Shown here: piece by piece, positions 36,274 through 46,004 of the stretch | Position numbering within the stretch: the stretch's first letter is position 1 | Layout: each line of letters opens with the position of its first letter | NCBI GenBank assembly: GCA_016722945.1 | Contig: JAEQMT010000059.1 | Location: 62,001 to 126,000 of the forward strand | Direction of reading: 5' to 3' | DNA: 64,000 bases | Origin: Desulfofustis sp. PB-SRB1 | GTDB lineage: Bacteria > Desulfobacterota > Desulfobulbia > Desulfobulbales > Desulfocapsaceae | Program-made: the position numbers and the translations under genes | The notes under the pieces: model-generated | The model's input: only the letters and a program-made list of their open reading frames with translations | What the model was told of the DNA's origin: nothing | Databases searched by the model: none

Positions 36274-36555
36274 CTAGATCACCCGGGGGACGATAAAGTT
36301 TTGCTCATCGCGGGCGGGGGCATTGGCAAGCGCCGTCTCCAGCGGCAGAGAAGCACGTATAATGTCGTCGCGAAAGGCGGTTGTGCTGGCGGCGGCATGG
36401 GTGGTGGGGGCAACCTTGTCCGTGTCAACCGCGGCCAGAGTATCGGCATAGGCGAGAATGGTGGTGAGCTGCTCGGTGATGCGCACCAGTTCATCAGCTG
36501 AGAGGTGTAACCGGGCCAGGTGGGCCACGTGCTCAACCTCTTGACGTGAAATCAT
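36274..36555 (-). CDS. gatC: Asp-tRNA(Asn)/Glu-tRNA(Gln) amidotransferase subunit C
   Basis: The small stabilising subunit of GatCAB. The 93 residues open MISRQEVEHVAHLARLHLS, the classic GatC start, and end with the region around RDEQNFIVPRVI. It lies immediately upstream of gatA and 30 bases after the HDAC-like gene. Confidence 0.95.
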   Translation of the reverse strand: MISRQEVEHVAHLARLHLSADELVRITEQLTTILAYADTLAAVDTDKVAPTTHAAASTTAFRDDIIRASLPLETALANAPARDEQNFIVPRVI

Positions 36556-36585
36556 CTGTTATACCTCGGTGAGATAGTTGCTGTT

Positions 36586-37656
36586 CTACTGATACGGCCA
36601 ATATTTTGCCAGCGCATCTTTCACCTCTGTTACTTCCAGGCGTGATACAGTGGCCTTGCTCATCTGCTGATCCAGCTCATCACTTAAGTAGGCGCCCAAC
36701 CCCTCTGTATTCAGAGGCTCGCCCAGCAGTTCCGCCAACACCGCAACGGCGCCGTCACGCTGACCCTTGAGGTTGTACCCGCCCTCCAGAGTGACAAGTA
36801 TGCGGCCATCGCAACACGTATCGGCGAGACCAACAAGTGTTTTGGTCATATAGGCAAACCCGGCCGGACTCACCGACATACCACCCAACGGATCACCATG
36901 GTAGATATCAAAACCGGCGGATACGAGAATCAATTGCGGCTGATACGATATACCGATGGGAATGATTATTTCGTTAAAGATAGCGGCATATTCAAGATCA
37001 CCGCAGCCCGGCGAAAGGGGAACATTGACCGTGTACCCCTCACCGTCCCCCACCCCCACCTCGGCAACATTGCCGGTGCCGGGATAGTAGGGGTACTGGT
37101 GGGTGGAGAGGTACAACACCTCCTTCTCACCATAAAAAGAGAACTGGGTGCCGTTACCGTGGTGTAGATCCCAGTCGATGATCATGACCCGGTCGAGCTG
37201 ATGAGCACGCTGGGCGTGACGGGCGGCGATGGCAACATTGTTGAACAGGCAAAACCCCATGGATCGGTCGCGTTCGGCATGGTGGCCGGGCGGCCTAACC
37301 AGGGCAAACCCGTTATCGGCATCGCCGCTCATCATCATATCAATGCCTTTCATTACCGAACCGGCGGCCAGCAGGGCAGCCTCATAGGAACGCGATGAGG
37401 TGGTGGTATCGGCATCGAGAATATCAAAATCCTTCCCCTGGGTTCGAGACACCCGGTCAAACTGTGCTTGATCATGAACCGCCTGAATCTGCTCGGGTTG
37501 AGCAGGATCCGCAACTGGAAAAAGAAACTTTTCCCGCACCTCCGGACGTTCGACAACATCATAGATCACCCGCAACCGATCGATTCTCTCGGGGTGATTG
37601 GCCCCCGGGTCATGCATGAGAAACAACCTATCTTTGAACACCGCCGTCTTTCGCAT
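36586..37656 (-). CDS. Histone deacetylase family protein (zinc-dependent deacetylase)
   Basis: A 356-residue class II HDAC-like deacylase, related to acetoin-utilisation and acetylpolyamine amidohydrolases. It carries LVRPPGHHAERD (catalytic His pair), GFCLFNNVAIAARHA, the zinc ligands in DWDLHHGNGTQ and ILVSAGFDIYHGDPLGGM, and a C-terminal LEGGYNL. The ATG at 37656 is preferred; the frame from 37728 adds a hydrophobic leader that overlaps the upstream terminator region. Bacterial substrates are usually acetylated proteins or polyamines. It heads the gatC-gatA-hisC-cmk operon. Confidence 0.88.
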   Translation of the reverse strand: MRKTAVFKDRLFLMHDPGANHPERIDRLRVIYDVVERPEVREKFLFPVADPAQPEQIQAVHDQAQFDRVSRTQGKDFDILDADTTTSSRSYEAALLAAGSVMKGIDMMMSGDADNGFALVRPPGHHAERDRSMGFCLFNNVAIAARHAQRAHQLDRVMIIDWDLHHGNGTQFSFYGEKEVLYLSTHQYPYYPGTGNVAEVGVGDGEGYTVNVPLSPGCGDLEYAAIFNEIIIPIGISYQPQLILVSAGFDIYHGDPLGGMSVSPAGFAYMTKTLVGLADTCCDGRILVTLEGGYNLKGQRDGAVAVLAELLGEPLNTEGLGAYLSDELDQQMSKATVSRLEVTEVKDALAKYWPYQ

Positions 37657-37706
37657 AAAAGCCCCACAGATTAAAAAGAGAATTCGGTATGAGCCAACAC
37701 CATAAT

Positions 37707-37747
37707 AAAAAAAGGTTGTATTCTCCAACAGGAAAATACAACCTTTT
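37707..37747 (-). terminator. Rho-independent terminator on minus strand
   Basis: A 12-bp perfect stem (AAAGGTTGTATT at 37711-37722, AATACAACCTTT at 37735-37746) followed on the minus strand by TTTTTTTATTATGG. It would end transcripts coming from yedE and lies 51 bases upstream of the HDAC gene start, next to repeat A2. Confidence 0.8.
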
Positions 37748-37750
37748 ACC

Positions 37751-37922
37751 CATGATGGCGTCGTAAAAACTTCGCTCTACGGCCTCAAGTGATCGTTTTG
37801 ACTTCTCGACGTACCATATGTACAACTGCGAGGTCAAAACGCCCACCACTCCTAGTATAGCTATGTTTTTACTTAGCCATCTTTAGCTGTACATTCGACT
37901 TTTTGCGATAGCATCATCCATG
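37751..37922. repeat. Dispersed repeat family A, copy A2 (MITE-like)
   Basis: A block of 172 bp matching 555-722. Its ends are clear imperfect inverted repeats: ATGATGGCGTCGTAAAAAC at the left and the complement of GACTTTTTGCGATAGCATCAT at the right. It sits between the yedE stop codon and that gene's terminator, so it is transcribed with yedE. No coding capacity is evident. Confidence 0.72.
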
Positions 37923-37937
37923 AGGGGCTTACCGGGT

Positions 37938-39185
37938 TTACATCGGTACAATCAGTTTGTTGGTTTCCTCGTTCCAGGTGACGATGAGATACCATACGAT
38001 CAGAAACGCCCCGATCAGTACCAGGGTGCCGCCATATCCCATGATTTCAGGGAGATAGATATAACGGCCGAACACCCCGTCTTCTTCAAACGAATTATCT
38101 TTAAACCAGGAAGACAGAAGGGAGTTGGACACCGCAAAAAACGGCACCACCAGCATCAACTTCACCTGCCCCTCGCCGACCCGCCACAGGGTTCCGGAGC
38201 CGCAGCCGCCGGCAAACATGGCGCCCAGGCCGAAAATAAAACCACCGACCACACCACCCCAGCCAAAGGTGCCGCGCACGTAGTAGGCCGGGTTTAACAC
38301 CGGGTCGCCGAATTCACCGCGAACGGGTACCCCGAATTTCAAGACGGCCGCCCCGACCGCAACGATAAAAATCGATATCATCACCGATCGCGCCATGGTC
38401 GTGTCCCCGGTCATGTGCGGCTCCCGAAACCCCTGCACCATACACCAGCGGCCGCGCTGCATGGCATAACCCAGGGCAAGGGCAATAAGAATGACACCAC
38501 TGAGTGAGGCGATATATGAACTATCTTCGTTTGTGGAGTAGGAGTAAGCCTGCCACAACACAAAAAGCAGCGCCGCAATCCCCAGAAGGGTTACCACCGG
38601 CTTGGGAAATTCAATGGTTTTGGCGCCCCCGTCACCCCAGCTGATGTGTTCCATTTCAAGATAGAGCAGTTTGAGACCAAGCACGACGCCGGCAACAAGC
38701 CCAATCATCATGGTGAATCCGTTGGCGGCAAGGTTGCCAAGGGCGTTGTAAAAACCCCCAACGTTGCAGCCCCCAGCCAGAGCGGCGCCGATACCCATAA
38801 GGATGCCGGCGATTACCGCCTTGACCAGTTCCCGGTGGGGAGGGACCCGCAGCGCAAACTCACGGCCCAGACAGGCAGAGACAAAGGCGCCCAGAACAAA
38901 ACCAATGCCGATAACCGAGCCGGAATTGACCAGCAAAGCACCTGGGGCCTCCTCGTAGAGGATAAGAATACCGGCATCGGAGCCGAGCCCGGAGGCGATG
39001 CCGTGCATTATCCAGTCTCCCCAGTTGCGAATCGCCCCAACCGCTCCCCATGGGCGCCACCAAGCCATAATCATGACCGACAAAAAACCTACCAGGATAC
39101 CGGTGACGGTGGCGTTCCACTCGGTCTGGCAAAGGATTTTGTATAACCCCTTCACCTTGCTTACCATGACGCTTTCTTCACTCAT
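37938..39185 (-). CDS. yedE: YeeE/YedE-family sulfur transporter (YTD cluster permease)
   Basis: A 415-residue membrane protein with about ten helices. Conserved cysteines of the family sit in AGGCNVGGFYNALGN and FAGGCGSGTLWRVGEGQ, which in thiosulfate transporters (TsuA type) form part of the substrate path. The ATG at 39185 has AAGGAGGA nine bases upstream; a start at 39224 would add a leader unlike the family. It is divergent from tusA-dsrE and two small genes, the arrangement described in the literature as the YTD cluster of sulfur-disproportionating bacteria. Likely role: movement of a sulfur species across the inner membrane. Confidence 0.88.
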   Translation of the reverse strand: MSEESVMVSKVKGLYKILCQTEWNATVTGILVGFLSVMIMAWWRPWGAVGAIRNWGDWIMHGIASGLGSDAGILILYEEAPGALLVNSGSVIGIGFVLGAFVSACLGREFALRVPPHRELVKAVIAGILMGIGAALAGGCNVGGFYNALGNLAANGFTMMIGLVAGVVLGLKLLYLEMEHISWGDGGAKTIEFPKPVVTLLGIAALLFVLWQAYSYSTNEDSSYIASLSGVILIALALGYAMQRGRWCMVQGFREPHMTGDTTMARSVMISIFIVAVGAAVLKFGVPVRGEFGDPVLNPAYYVRGTFGWGGVVGGFIFGLGAMFAGGCGSGTLWRVGEGQVKLMLVVPFFAVSNSLLSSWFKDNSFEEDGVFGRYIYLPEIMGYGGTLVLIGAFLIVWYLIVTWNEETNKLIVPM

Positions 39186-39412
39186 TGGAATCCTCCTTAT
39201 CGATAACCAACTTATTGAAAACAATTCAGGTTGCTTTACCGTCAGTACCGGATTTTGTCAATATTGTTGGTGCCGCAAACCATCTTGACCGCCCCATGAT
39301 ACAGACCAGCTGTCAGCCCCACCAGCACCGACCCTTCCAAAACGTCAGAAACAATACCACTGAAAGCATCCACCCCCTGCCTGAGGTGGTTGTATAAAGA
39401 CCTCGAACGCAC

Positions 39413-39436
39413 GGTTGTTTATTTACTTTAACAACC
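39413..39436. promoter_or_regulatory. Inverted repeat in the yedE-tusA spacer
   Basis: GGTTGTT (39413-39419) and AACAACC (39430-39436) form an inverted repeat with a ten-base AT-rich centre in the divergent promoter region of the sulfur cluster. It is a possible regulator binding site; no T tract supports a terminator. The rest of the 39186-39545 spacer shows only AT-rich sequence with no clear promoter. Confidence 0.4.
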
Positions 39437-39494
39437 ACACTGTCTATGGTAGGCTGACATGTTGTACTCACTTTATGCGGTTTGCTGTTTCAGG

Positions 39495-39508
39495 GGTGAA
39501 CGTTCACC
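39495..39508. promoter_or_regulatory. Perfect palindrome upstream of tusA
   Basis: GGTGAACGTTCACC is a perfect 14-bp palindrome 37 bases before the tusA start codon. Its position and symmetry suggest an operator for a dimeric regulator or a leader hairpin. Confidence 0.5.
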
Positions 39509-39545
39509 TGATTGTTGACCTAAAAACATATCTGGAGGGAAAACC

Positions 39546-39803
39546 ATGAGTGATGTAAAACCGGTAGCAGATGATGTGAAAGCGGATTTGGTTCTCGATG
39601 CAAAAGGGCTGAGCTGTCCAATGCCGTTGCTGCGCACCAAGAAAGAGATCGGCAAAATCCAGGCCGGTCAGGTTCTGCAGGTAGATGGCACCGACCCTGG
39701 TTCGCGCAATGATATTCCTGGATGGTGTGACCGTGCCGGACATGAGTATCTCGGAGAGAAAGAGGAAAGCGGCTATTTCAGTTTTTTCATCAAGAAAGGC
39801 TAA
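39546..39803 (+). CDS. tusA: TusA-family sulfur carrier protein
   Basis: An 85-residue sulfur carrier. The active-site CPxP motif is in LDAKGLSCPMPLLRTKKEI (Cys of SCPMP), and the second conserved part is GTDPGSRNDIPGWCDRAGHEYLG, with a second cysteine as in the TusA homologues of sulfur oxidisers. It carries persulfide sulfur between enzymes in the cytoplasm. The ATG at 39546 has GGAGGG seven bases upstream. It is the first gene of a plus-strand operon with dsrE-like and two small unknown genes. Confidence 0.93.
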   Translation: MSDVKPVADDVKADLVLDAKGLSCPMPLLRTKKEIGKIQAGQVLQVDGTDPGSRNDIPGWCDRAGHEYLGEKEESGYFSFFIKKG

Positions 39804-39831
39804 GAAATACACCATTGCCGTTATCCGCACC

Positions 39832-39873
39832 CAAGGCGTGAATCAACCATCACATGGTTTCTCTCACGCCTTG
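39832..39873 (+). promoter_or_regulatory. Large hairpin between tusA and dsrE
   Basis: CAAGGCGTGA (39832-39841) pairs with TCACGCCTTG (39864-39873), and inside the loop AACCAT pairs with ATGGTT. No T tract follows, so it is more likely an mRNA-stabilising or processing hairpin that lets tusA and dsrE accumulate at different levels than a terminator. Confidence 0.6.
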
Positions 39874-39911
39874 CACTGACGGCTTAACATAGAGCGACTG
39901 GAGGGCTCACC

Positions 39912-40226
39912 ATGGCAAAAAGTCTGGGTATTTTTGTAACCAACCCGAACCAGCTCCATCATGTCATCGGCGTCGCCAAGGCGGCAAAGGAAAAAGGCGC
40001 AAAGGTCAAGGTGTTTTTTACCTGGACCGCCACTCACAACGCCAAGGATAAAGATTTTCCCGCCCTGTGCGAGCTTGTCGATGATATCTCTATTTGCGTA
40101 GACAGTTACGCCAAACAGGGCTACGACATAAATGATGTTCCGGCCGGCCTCAGTGCCAAACAAATGGCAACGCAGGCCCAGCACGGCATCATCATCGAAG
40201 ACTACGACTACTACCTCAGTTTATAG
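39912..40226 (+). CDS. DsrE-like sulfur-relay protein
   Basis: A 104-residue protein of the DsrE/DsrF-like fold. It opens MAKSLGIFVTNPNQLHHVIG, has KVKVFFTWTATHNAKDKDF and PALCELVDDISICVDSYAKQG, which places one or two cysteines near the position of the DsrE active-site cysteine, and ends QAQHGIIIEDYDYYLSL. DsrE-type proteins accept persulfide sulfur from TusA. Start at 39912 follows GGAGGGC eight bases upstream. It is the second gene of the tusA operon. Confidence 0.85.
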   Translation: MAKSLGIFVTNPNQLHHVIGVAKAAKEKGAKVKVFFTWTATHNAKDKDFPALCELVDDISICVDSYAKQGYDINDVPAGLSAKQMATQAQHGIIIEDYDYYLSL

Positions 40227-40237
40227 GAGAGCATGAC

Positions 40238-40540
40238 ATGGAATACAAAAAAGTCTGTTTTCTCTATCGAAACAAAGATTATGCGGTGGATGGAATGCGT
40301 TCCGCGCTTGGGTTGGCGGTGGAGAACATGTACTCCTACGGGGTCGTTATGGACCATGAGATGGACAAGCTTGACGAGCATAATCTGGAGAGTATCGAGA
40401 TGTTGCGCGATATGGAAGGAGAAATTTTTTCCACTGTGGAAGCAAATGTCGAAAAAAATGCACTGGAGCCCATCACCCTGGAAGAAGTCGGTGAAAAGCT
40501 GCGCGAGATGACCATCATCATTCCTTACGGCCTCAAATAA
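40238..40540 (+). CDS. Small conserved YTD-cluster protein (unknown, DsrE-fold-like)
   Basis: A 100-residue protein opening MEYKKVCFLYRNKDYAVDG, with a helical middle rich in charged residues (LDEHNLESIEMLRDMEGEIF) and a final MTIIIPYGLK strand. The overall pattern (short strand, helix, strand) is compatible with a DsrE-like sulfur-relay subunit. A cysteine lies at residue 7 only. It starts 11 bases after the dsrE-like stop, so it is co-transcribed. I do not recognise a specific family; its position matches one of two hypothetical genes reported in the YTD cluster. Confidence 0.75.
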   Translation: MEYKKVCFLYRNKDYAVDGMRSALGLAVENMYSYGVVMDHEMDKLDEHNLESIEMLRDMEGEIFSTVEANVEKNALEPITLEEVGEKLREMTIIIPYGLK

Positions 40541-40552
40541 TTGGGGGAAATT

Positions 40553-40726
40553 ATGAAGATACTTAACGTATATCGTTCCGAACCGGACGAAACCGTAAAA
40601 AAACTCGTTGAAATCGTGACCCGCGACCGAGAAGAGGATAGTTTTGATCTATCTGTTGACAGTCCTGATTACAGTGCCCTGGTTGATAAAATTTTCGCGG
40701 CGGATCAAACGATCTGCTGGTGGTAA
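40553..40726 (+). CDS. Very small YTD-cluster protein (possibly TusB/DsrH-like)
   Basis: A 57-residue protein, MKILNVYRSEPDE then KKLVEIVTRDREEDSFDLSV, ending TICWW. It might be a shortened TusB/DsrH-like sulfur-relay subunit, as the ILNVYRSEPDE opening and C-terminal Trp-Trp resemble no other family I know. One cysteine (CWW) sits two residues from the C-terminus, where a persulfide acceptor could be. The ATG at 40553 has GGGGGAAATT upstream. It is the last gene before a strong terminator. Confidence 0.6.
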   Translation: MKILNVYRSEPDETVKKLVEIVTRDREEDSFDLSVDSPDYSALVDKIFAADQTICWW

Positions 40727-40740
40727 TATTAGTCCTCTTT

Positions 40741-40772
40741 AACAGACCCCCGTTGATCGGCGGGGGTCTGTT
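40741..40772. terminator. Terminator between tusA operon and serine hydrolase gene
   Basis: AACAGACCCCCG and CGGGGGTCTGTT form a 12-bp stem around TTGATCGG, ending in TTATC. It separates the convergent tusA operon and the gene at 40774-41880. Confidence 0.75.
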
Positions 40773-40773
40773 A

Positions 40774-41880
40774 TCATCGTAACAGAGCGGACATAACAGC
40801 ATCGTGAAGGGTGGGCCGAAACCGCCGGATGCCGCTCAGGTCATCGCCTTTTATTACCCGATTTGTCAGTAATACCACGACGGCCTTTTTTGATAGATCA
40901 ACCCAGAAAGAGGTACCGGTGAACCCCAGATGGCCGATACTTTGTTTATGAAAATGTTGACCGCAACTGGGTGAATCCAGTGAGGGCAGCATAAGGCCTG
41001 TGCACCAATCAAAACCATTTATGCGGGTACATATCCGACGAAAAACATCAGTTGCTATCGGCAGTGCCGATTTCTTACCATAATAAAGCTTTATCATCTC
41101 TTTACAGATACGCAACACCCCCTCCACCGTCCCGAATAAGCCGGCATGACCGCCAACTCCTCCCATGGCCCGGCAGTTGTCGTCATGCACCACCCCGGAC
41201 AAAACGATGCCGGTGTATGGACATTGGCCCGTACATACATAATTATCAGGGTCAGTTGAAGGGTCGGAAAAATGAAGTGCATTGCCAAGATCAAGAGGTG
41301 CTGCCACGGTGTTACGCCAATACACGGCCAATGATTGCGCAGTGATGCACTCAATAAGGTATCCCAGCAGGATATAACCAAGATCACTGTAGATGAGTGG
41401 CAGCGGCTGCCCACTTTGTAGTGGTTCGGCCTCAATGTGTTTTATAAGGGTGTATTGCTTGTTATCTGTGTTAGTATCAAAACAATCCCAGAAATTGCGG
41501 TGCGCCGGTAAACCGGAAAGATGAGCAGCCAGGTCGAATACAGTTTTTTCACGCAACAGGGAGGTATTATTCACGGGCAGACAGGCGGAGATCGGGGTGC
41601 TCCACTGGATTGACTTTTTTTCTATCAAGATGAGCAGACAGAGAAGGGTTACCAGTGGTTTTGTTAACGAGGCCAGATCAAAATATGTGTTTTGATTAAT
41701 CAAATCCTGACAACCATGACCGGTATTTCCGTAAAAAACGGTATGTGATGGATCATTATTAAATTCCTGCCACATAAAACCCGCTGACGCCCCCGTATAT
41801 ACTCCATTCTCATACCCCTTCAGAAGCGCTTGGGACATCGTTGTATCTATTTTTTCATCTATTTGCCGAAACTTCGTCAT
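40774..41880 (-). CDS. Beta-lactamase-family serine hydrolase
   Basis: A 368-residue class C-type serine hydrolase. The Ser-x-x-Lys motif is in DLASLTKPLVTL, the tyrosine motif in IYSDLGYILLGYLIE, and the third motif in SIGHLGFTGTSFWVDL (HxG replacing KTG, as in esterase-like members). No signal peptide is visible, so the protein is probably cytoplasmic, and an esterase or peptidase role is more likely than antibiotic resistance. It is a single gene; the 314-base spacer upstream is the candidate origin region. Confidence 0.8.
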   Translation of the reverse strand: MTKFRQIDEKIDTTMSQALLKGYENGVYTGASAGFMWQEFNNDPSHTVFYGNTGHGCQDLINQNTYFDLASLTKPLVTLLCLLILIEKKSIQWSTPISACLPVNNTSLLREKTVFDLAAHLSGLPAHRNFWDCFDTNTDNKQYTLIKHIEAEPLQSGQPLPLIYSDLGYILLGYLIECITAQSLAVYWRNTVAAPLDLGNALHFSDPSTDPDNYVCTGQCPYTGIVLSGVVHDDNCRAMGGVGGHAGLFGTVEGVLRICKEMIKLYYGKKSALPIATDVFRRICTRINGFDWCTGLMLPSLDSPSCGQHFHKQSIGHLGFTGTSFWVDLSKKAVVVLLTNRVIKGDDLSGIRRFRPTLHDAVMSALLR

Positions 41881-41919
41881 ATTCTGATTATTTATTGATA
41901 TTTTAGGTAGTTCTGGTAT

Positions 41920-42194
41920 ACTTTATGGTTTATGGAAGAAAACTAATCAAAGCAACGGTTGGTGCGTCGCACAATTTTTTTTAACACTCAATTGACAACG
42001 ATTTACAACAACCTGATCACAAGGTGTCGATAACGGTGTTAATAACACGGAATATAACGGAAAAGACATTTTAATAACATCGCTATTGTTGTAAAAAATA
42101 TAAGTAAAACTAAACGGTTACTCTTTTTTTCAAGATATAAGCAGCTCTAATAACAAAAATAATAAGAATATAAATTATGATAGGGAGTTGAGCC
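41920..42194. other. AT-rich spacer before dnaN, candidate origin of replication
   Basis: An AT-rich spacer with two tandem 12-mers, GGTGTCGATAAC then GGTGTTAATAAC (42023-42046); the first contains TTATCGACA on the other strand, one mismatch from the DnaA box consensus. A very AT-rich segment (TAATAACAAAAATAATAAG, 42149-42167) could be the unwinding element. dnaN, gyrB and gyrA follow. dnaA is not in the window, so this remains tentative. Confidence 0.4.
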
Positions 42195-43325
42195 ATGGCC
42201 TTCAACTGCTTTGTAAACAAGAACGAACTATCAAACAAGCTTGGTGAGTTACAAAACATCACAAATAAAAGAGGTACTCTGGCTGCTTTGAACAATGTCT
42301 TGCTCGAAGTTGAAGACCAGGGAATCGTCATGACCGGCACCGATCTGGAAGTAGGGTTGAAACTTATTGTTAGTGGCCAGGTCAATGAAACCGGTACCAT
42401 AACCATTCCCTCAAAAAAATTATTTGAAATAGTCAGGGAGTCGGCCGGAGAGTCAATTCACCTTGAAGAGAAGGAAAATCACTGGATAACCATAACAGCA
42501 GGAAAGAGCACCTATAACGTAGCTGGTATACCCAGTGAGGAGTATCCCCGATTTCCCGACTATGACGAAGACGGGTTTATCTCGTTTGAGTCACACATCT
42601 TTCTTGATCTCGTCGACAAGGTGATTTTTTCCATAGCTGGAGAACATGAAAACATCTACTCTCTCACTTCGGTCCTGTTCGAAAAGGAAAAGAAAGAAAA
42701 TGGTTCATATCTGCGGATGATCTCATCAGATGGCCATCGTTTGTCCATCATGGAAAAGGATGTGGCTACCGATGTTGATGGGCTCAATTTGAGTGAGGTA
42801 ACCCTTATTCCTAAAAAAGGGGTACAGGAGTTACGTAAGTTTTGTGAAAACAGAGATACCATTGAACTGGCTTTCGAGGATAAGCAGTTGGTGGTAAGGG
42901 ACGGCGAGGCGGTAATGGTGATTCGCCTGCGTCAGGGACAATTTCCCCATTATCAGTCAATTCTCGATTCCATCGCAACAGACAATAAGCTGAGTATCCC
43001 GCGCATACCATTTCTAGAATCTCTGAAAAGAACCGACATATTTACCGAGGACGTGTTTCATACCATCCAATTATCCATCGAAGCCGGCAGTATGGTCATC
43101 ACTTCGCAACATGCCGATATCGGCAGCGCCAAGGATGAATTATCCATTGAGTATGAAGGAGAATCCATGCAGCTCATGTTTAACTGCCGATATTTTATCG
43201 ATGCGCTTCAGGTTATGGAAAGTGAAGTGGTAAAGGCATACATCGATACACAAAACAGTCCCTGCCTGTTGCAAGGAGACGATGATCCCGGCTTTACCAG
43301 TGTCATCATGCCGATGCAGCTATAA
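42195..43325 (+). CDS. dnaN: DNA polymerase III sliding clamp (beta subunit)
   Basis: The ring-shaped processivity factor of DNA polymerase III. The 376 residues contain the three-domain pattern, with VLLEVEDQGIVMTGTDLEVGL, AGIPSEEYPRFPDYDEDG, and a C-terminal VIMPMQL, the usual clamp ending. Length is standard. GGGAG precedes the ATG by nine bases. It lies directly after an AT-rich spacer and before gyrB, without dnaA or recF. Confidence 0.95.
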   Translation: MAFNCFVNKNELSNKLGELQNITNKRGTLAALNNVLLEVEDQGIVMTGTDLEVGLKLIVSGQVNETGTITIPSKKLFEIVRESAGESIHLEEKENHWITITAGKSTYNVAGIPSEEYPRFPDYDEDGFISFESHIFLDLVDKVIFSIAGEHENIYSLTSVLFEKEKKENGSYLRMISSDGHRLSIMEKDVATDVDGLNLSEVTLIPKKGVQELRKFCENRDTIELAFEDKQLVVRDGEAVMVIRLRQGQFPHYQSILDSIATDNKLSIPRIPFLESLKRTDIFTEDVFHTIQLSIEAGSMVITSQHADIGSAKDELSIEYEGESMQLMFNCRYFIDALQVMESEVVKAYIDTQNSPCLLQGDDDPGFTSVIMPMQL

Positions 43326-43366
43326 AAGCGTTTATTTTTGATGGGACTGCACATCCTAATGAATTT

Positions 43367-43510
43367 TGAAACATGAGAGAACCTTGTAACATGAGATTTT
43401 ATGTTCAGGATCAAGGCGTGAAGGAAATATTACCGCAGGCAGCCACCTAATATTGTTAGAATGCTTTTTAACAATTAAATTGAGCGAAAAGACCATATTA
43501 TAAAGTTCCC
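43367..43510 (+). repeat. Dispersed repeat family B, copy B2 (degenerate)
   Basis: Intergenic sequence between dnaN and gyrB that aligns with the other B copies: TTCAGGATCAAGGCGTGAAGGAA matches the core ATCAAGGCGCGAGGAA, and AAAAGACCATATTATAAAGTTCCC matches the right edge. The alignment has small insertions near the left edge. It shows no coding potential. Confidence 0.55.
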
Positions 43511-43514
43511 GTAA

Positions 43515-46003
<2,489 letters not shown>

Positions 46004-46004
<1 letters not shown>

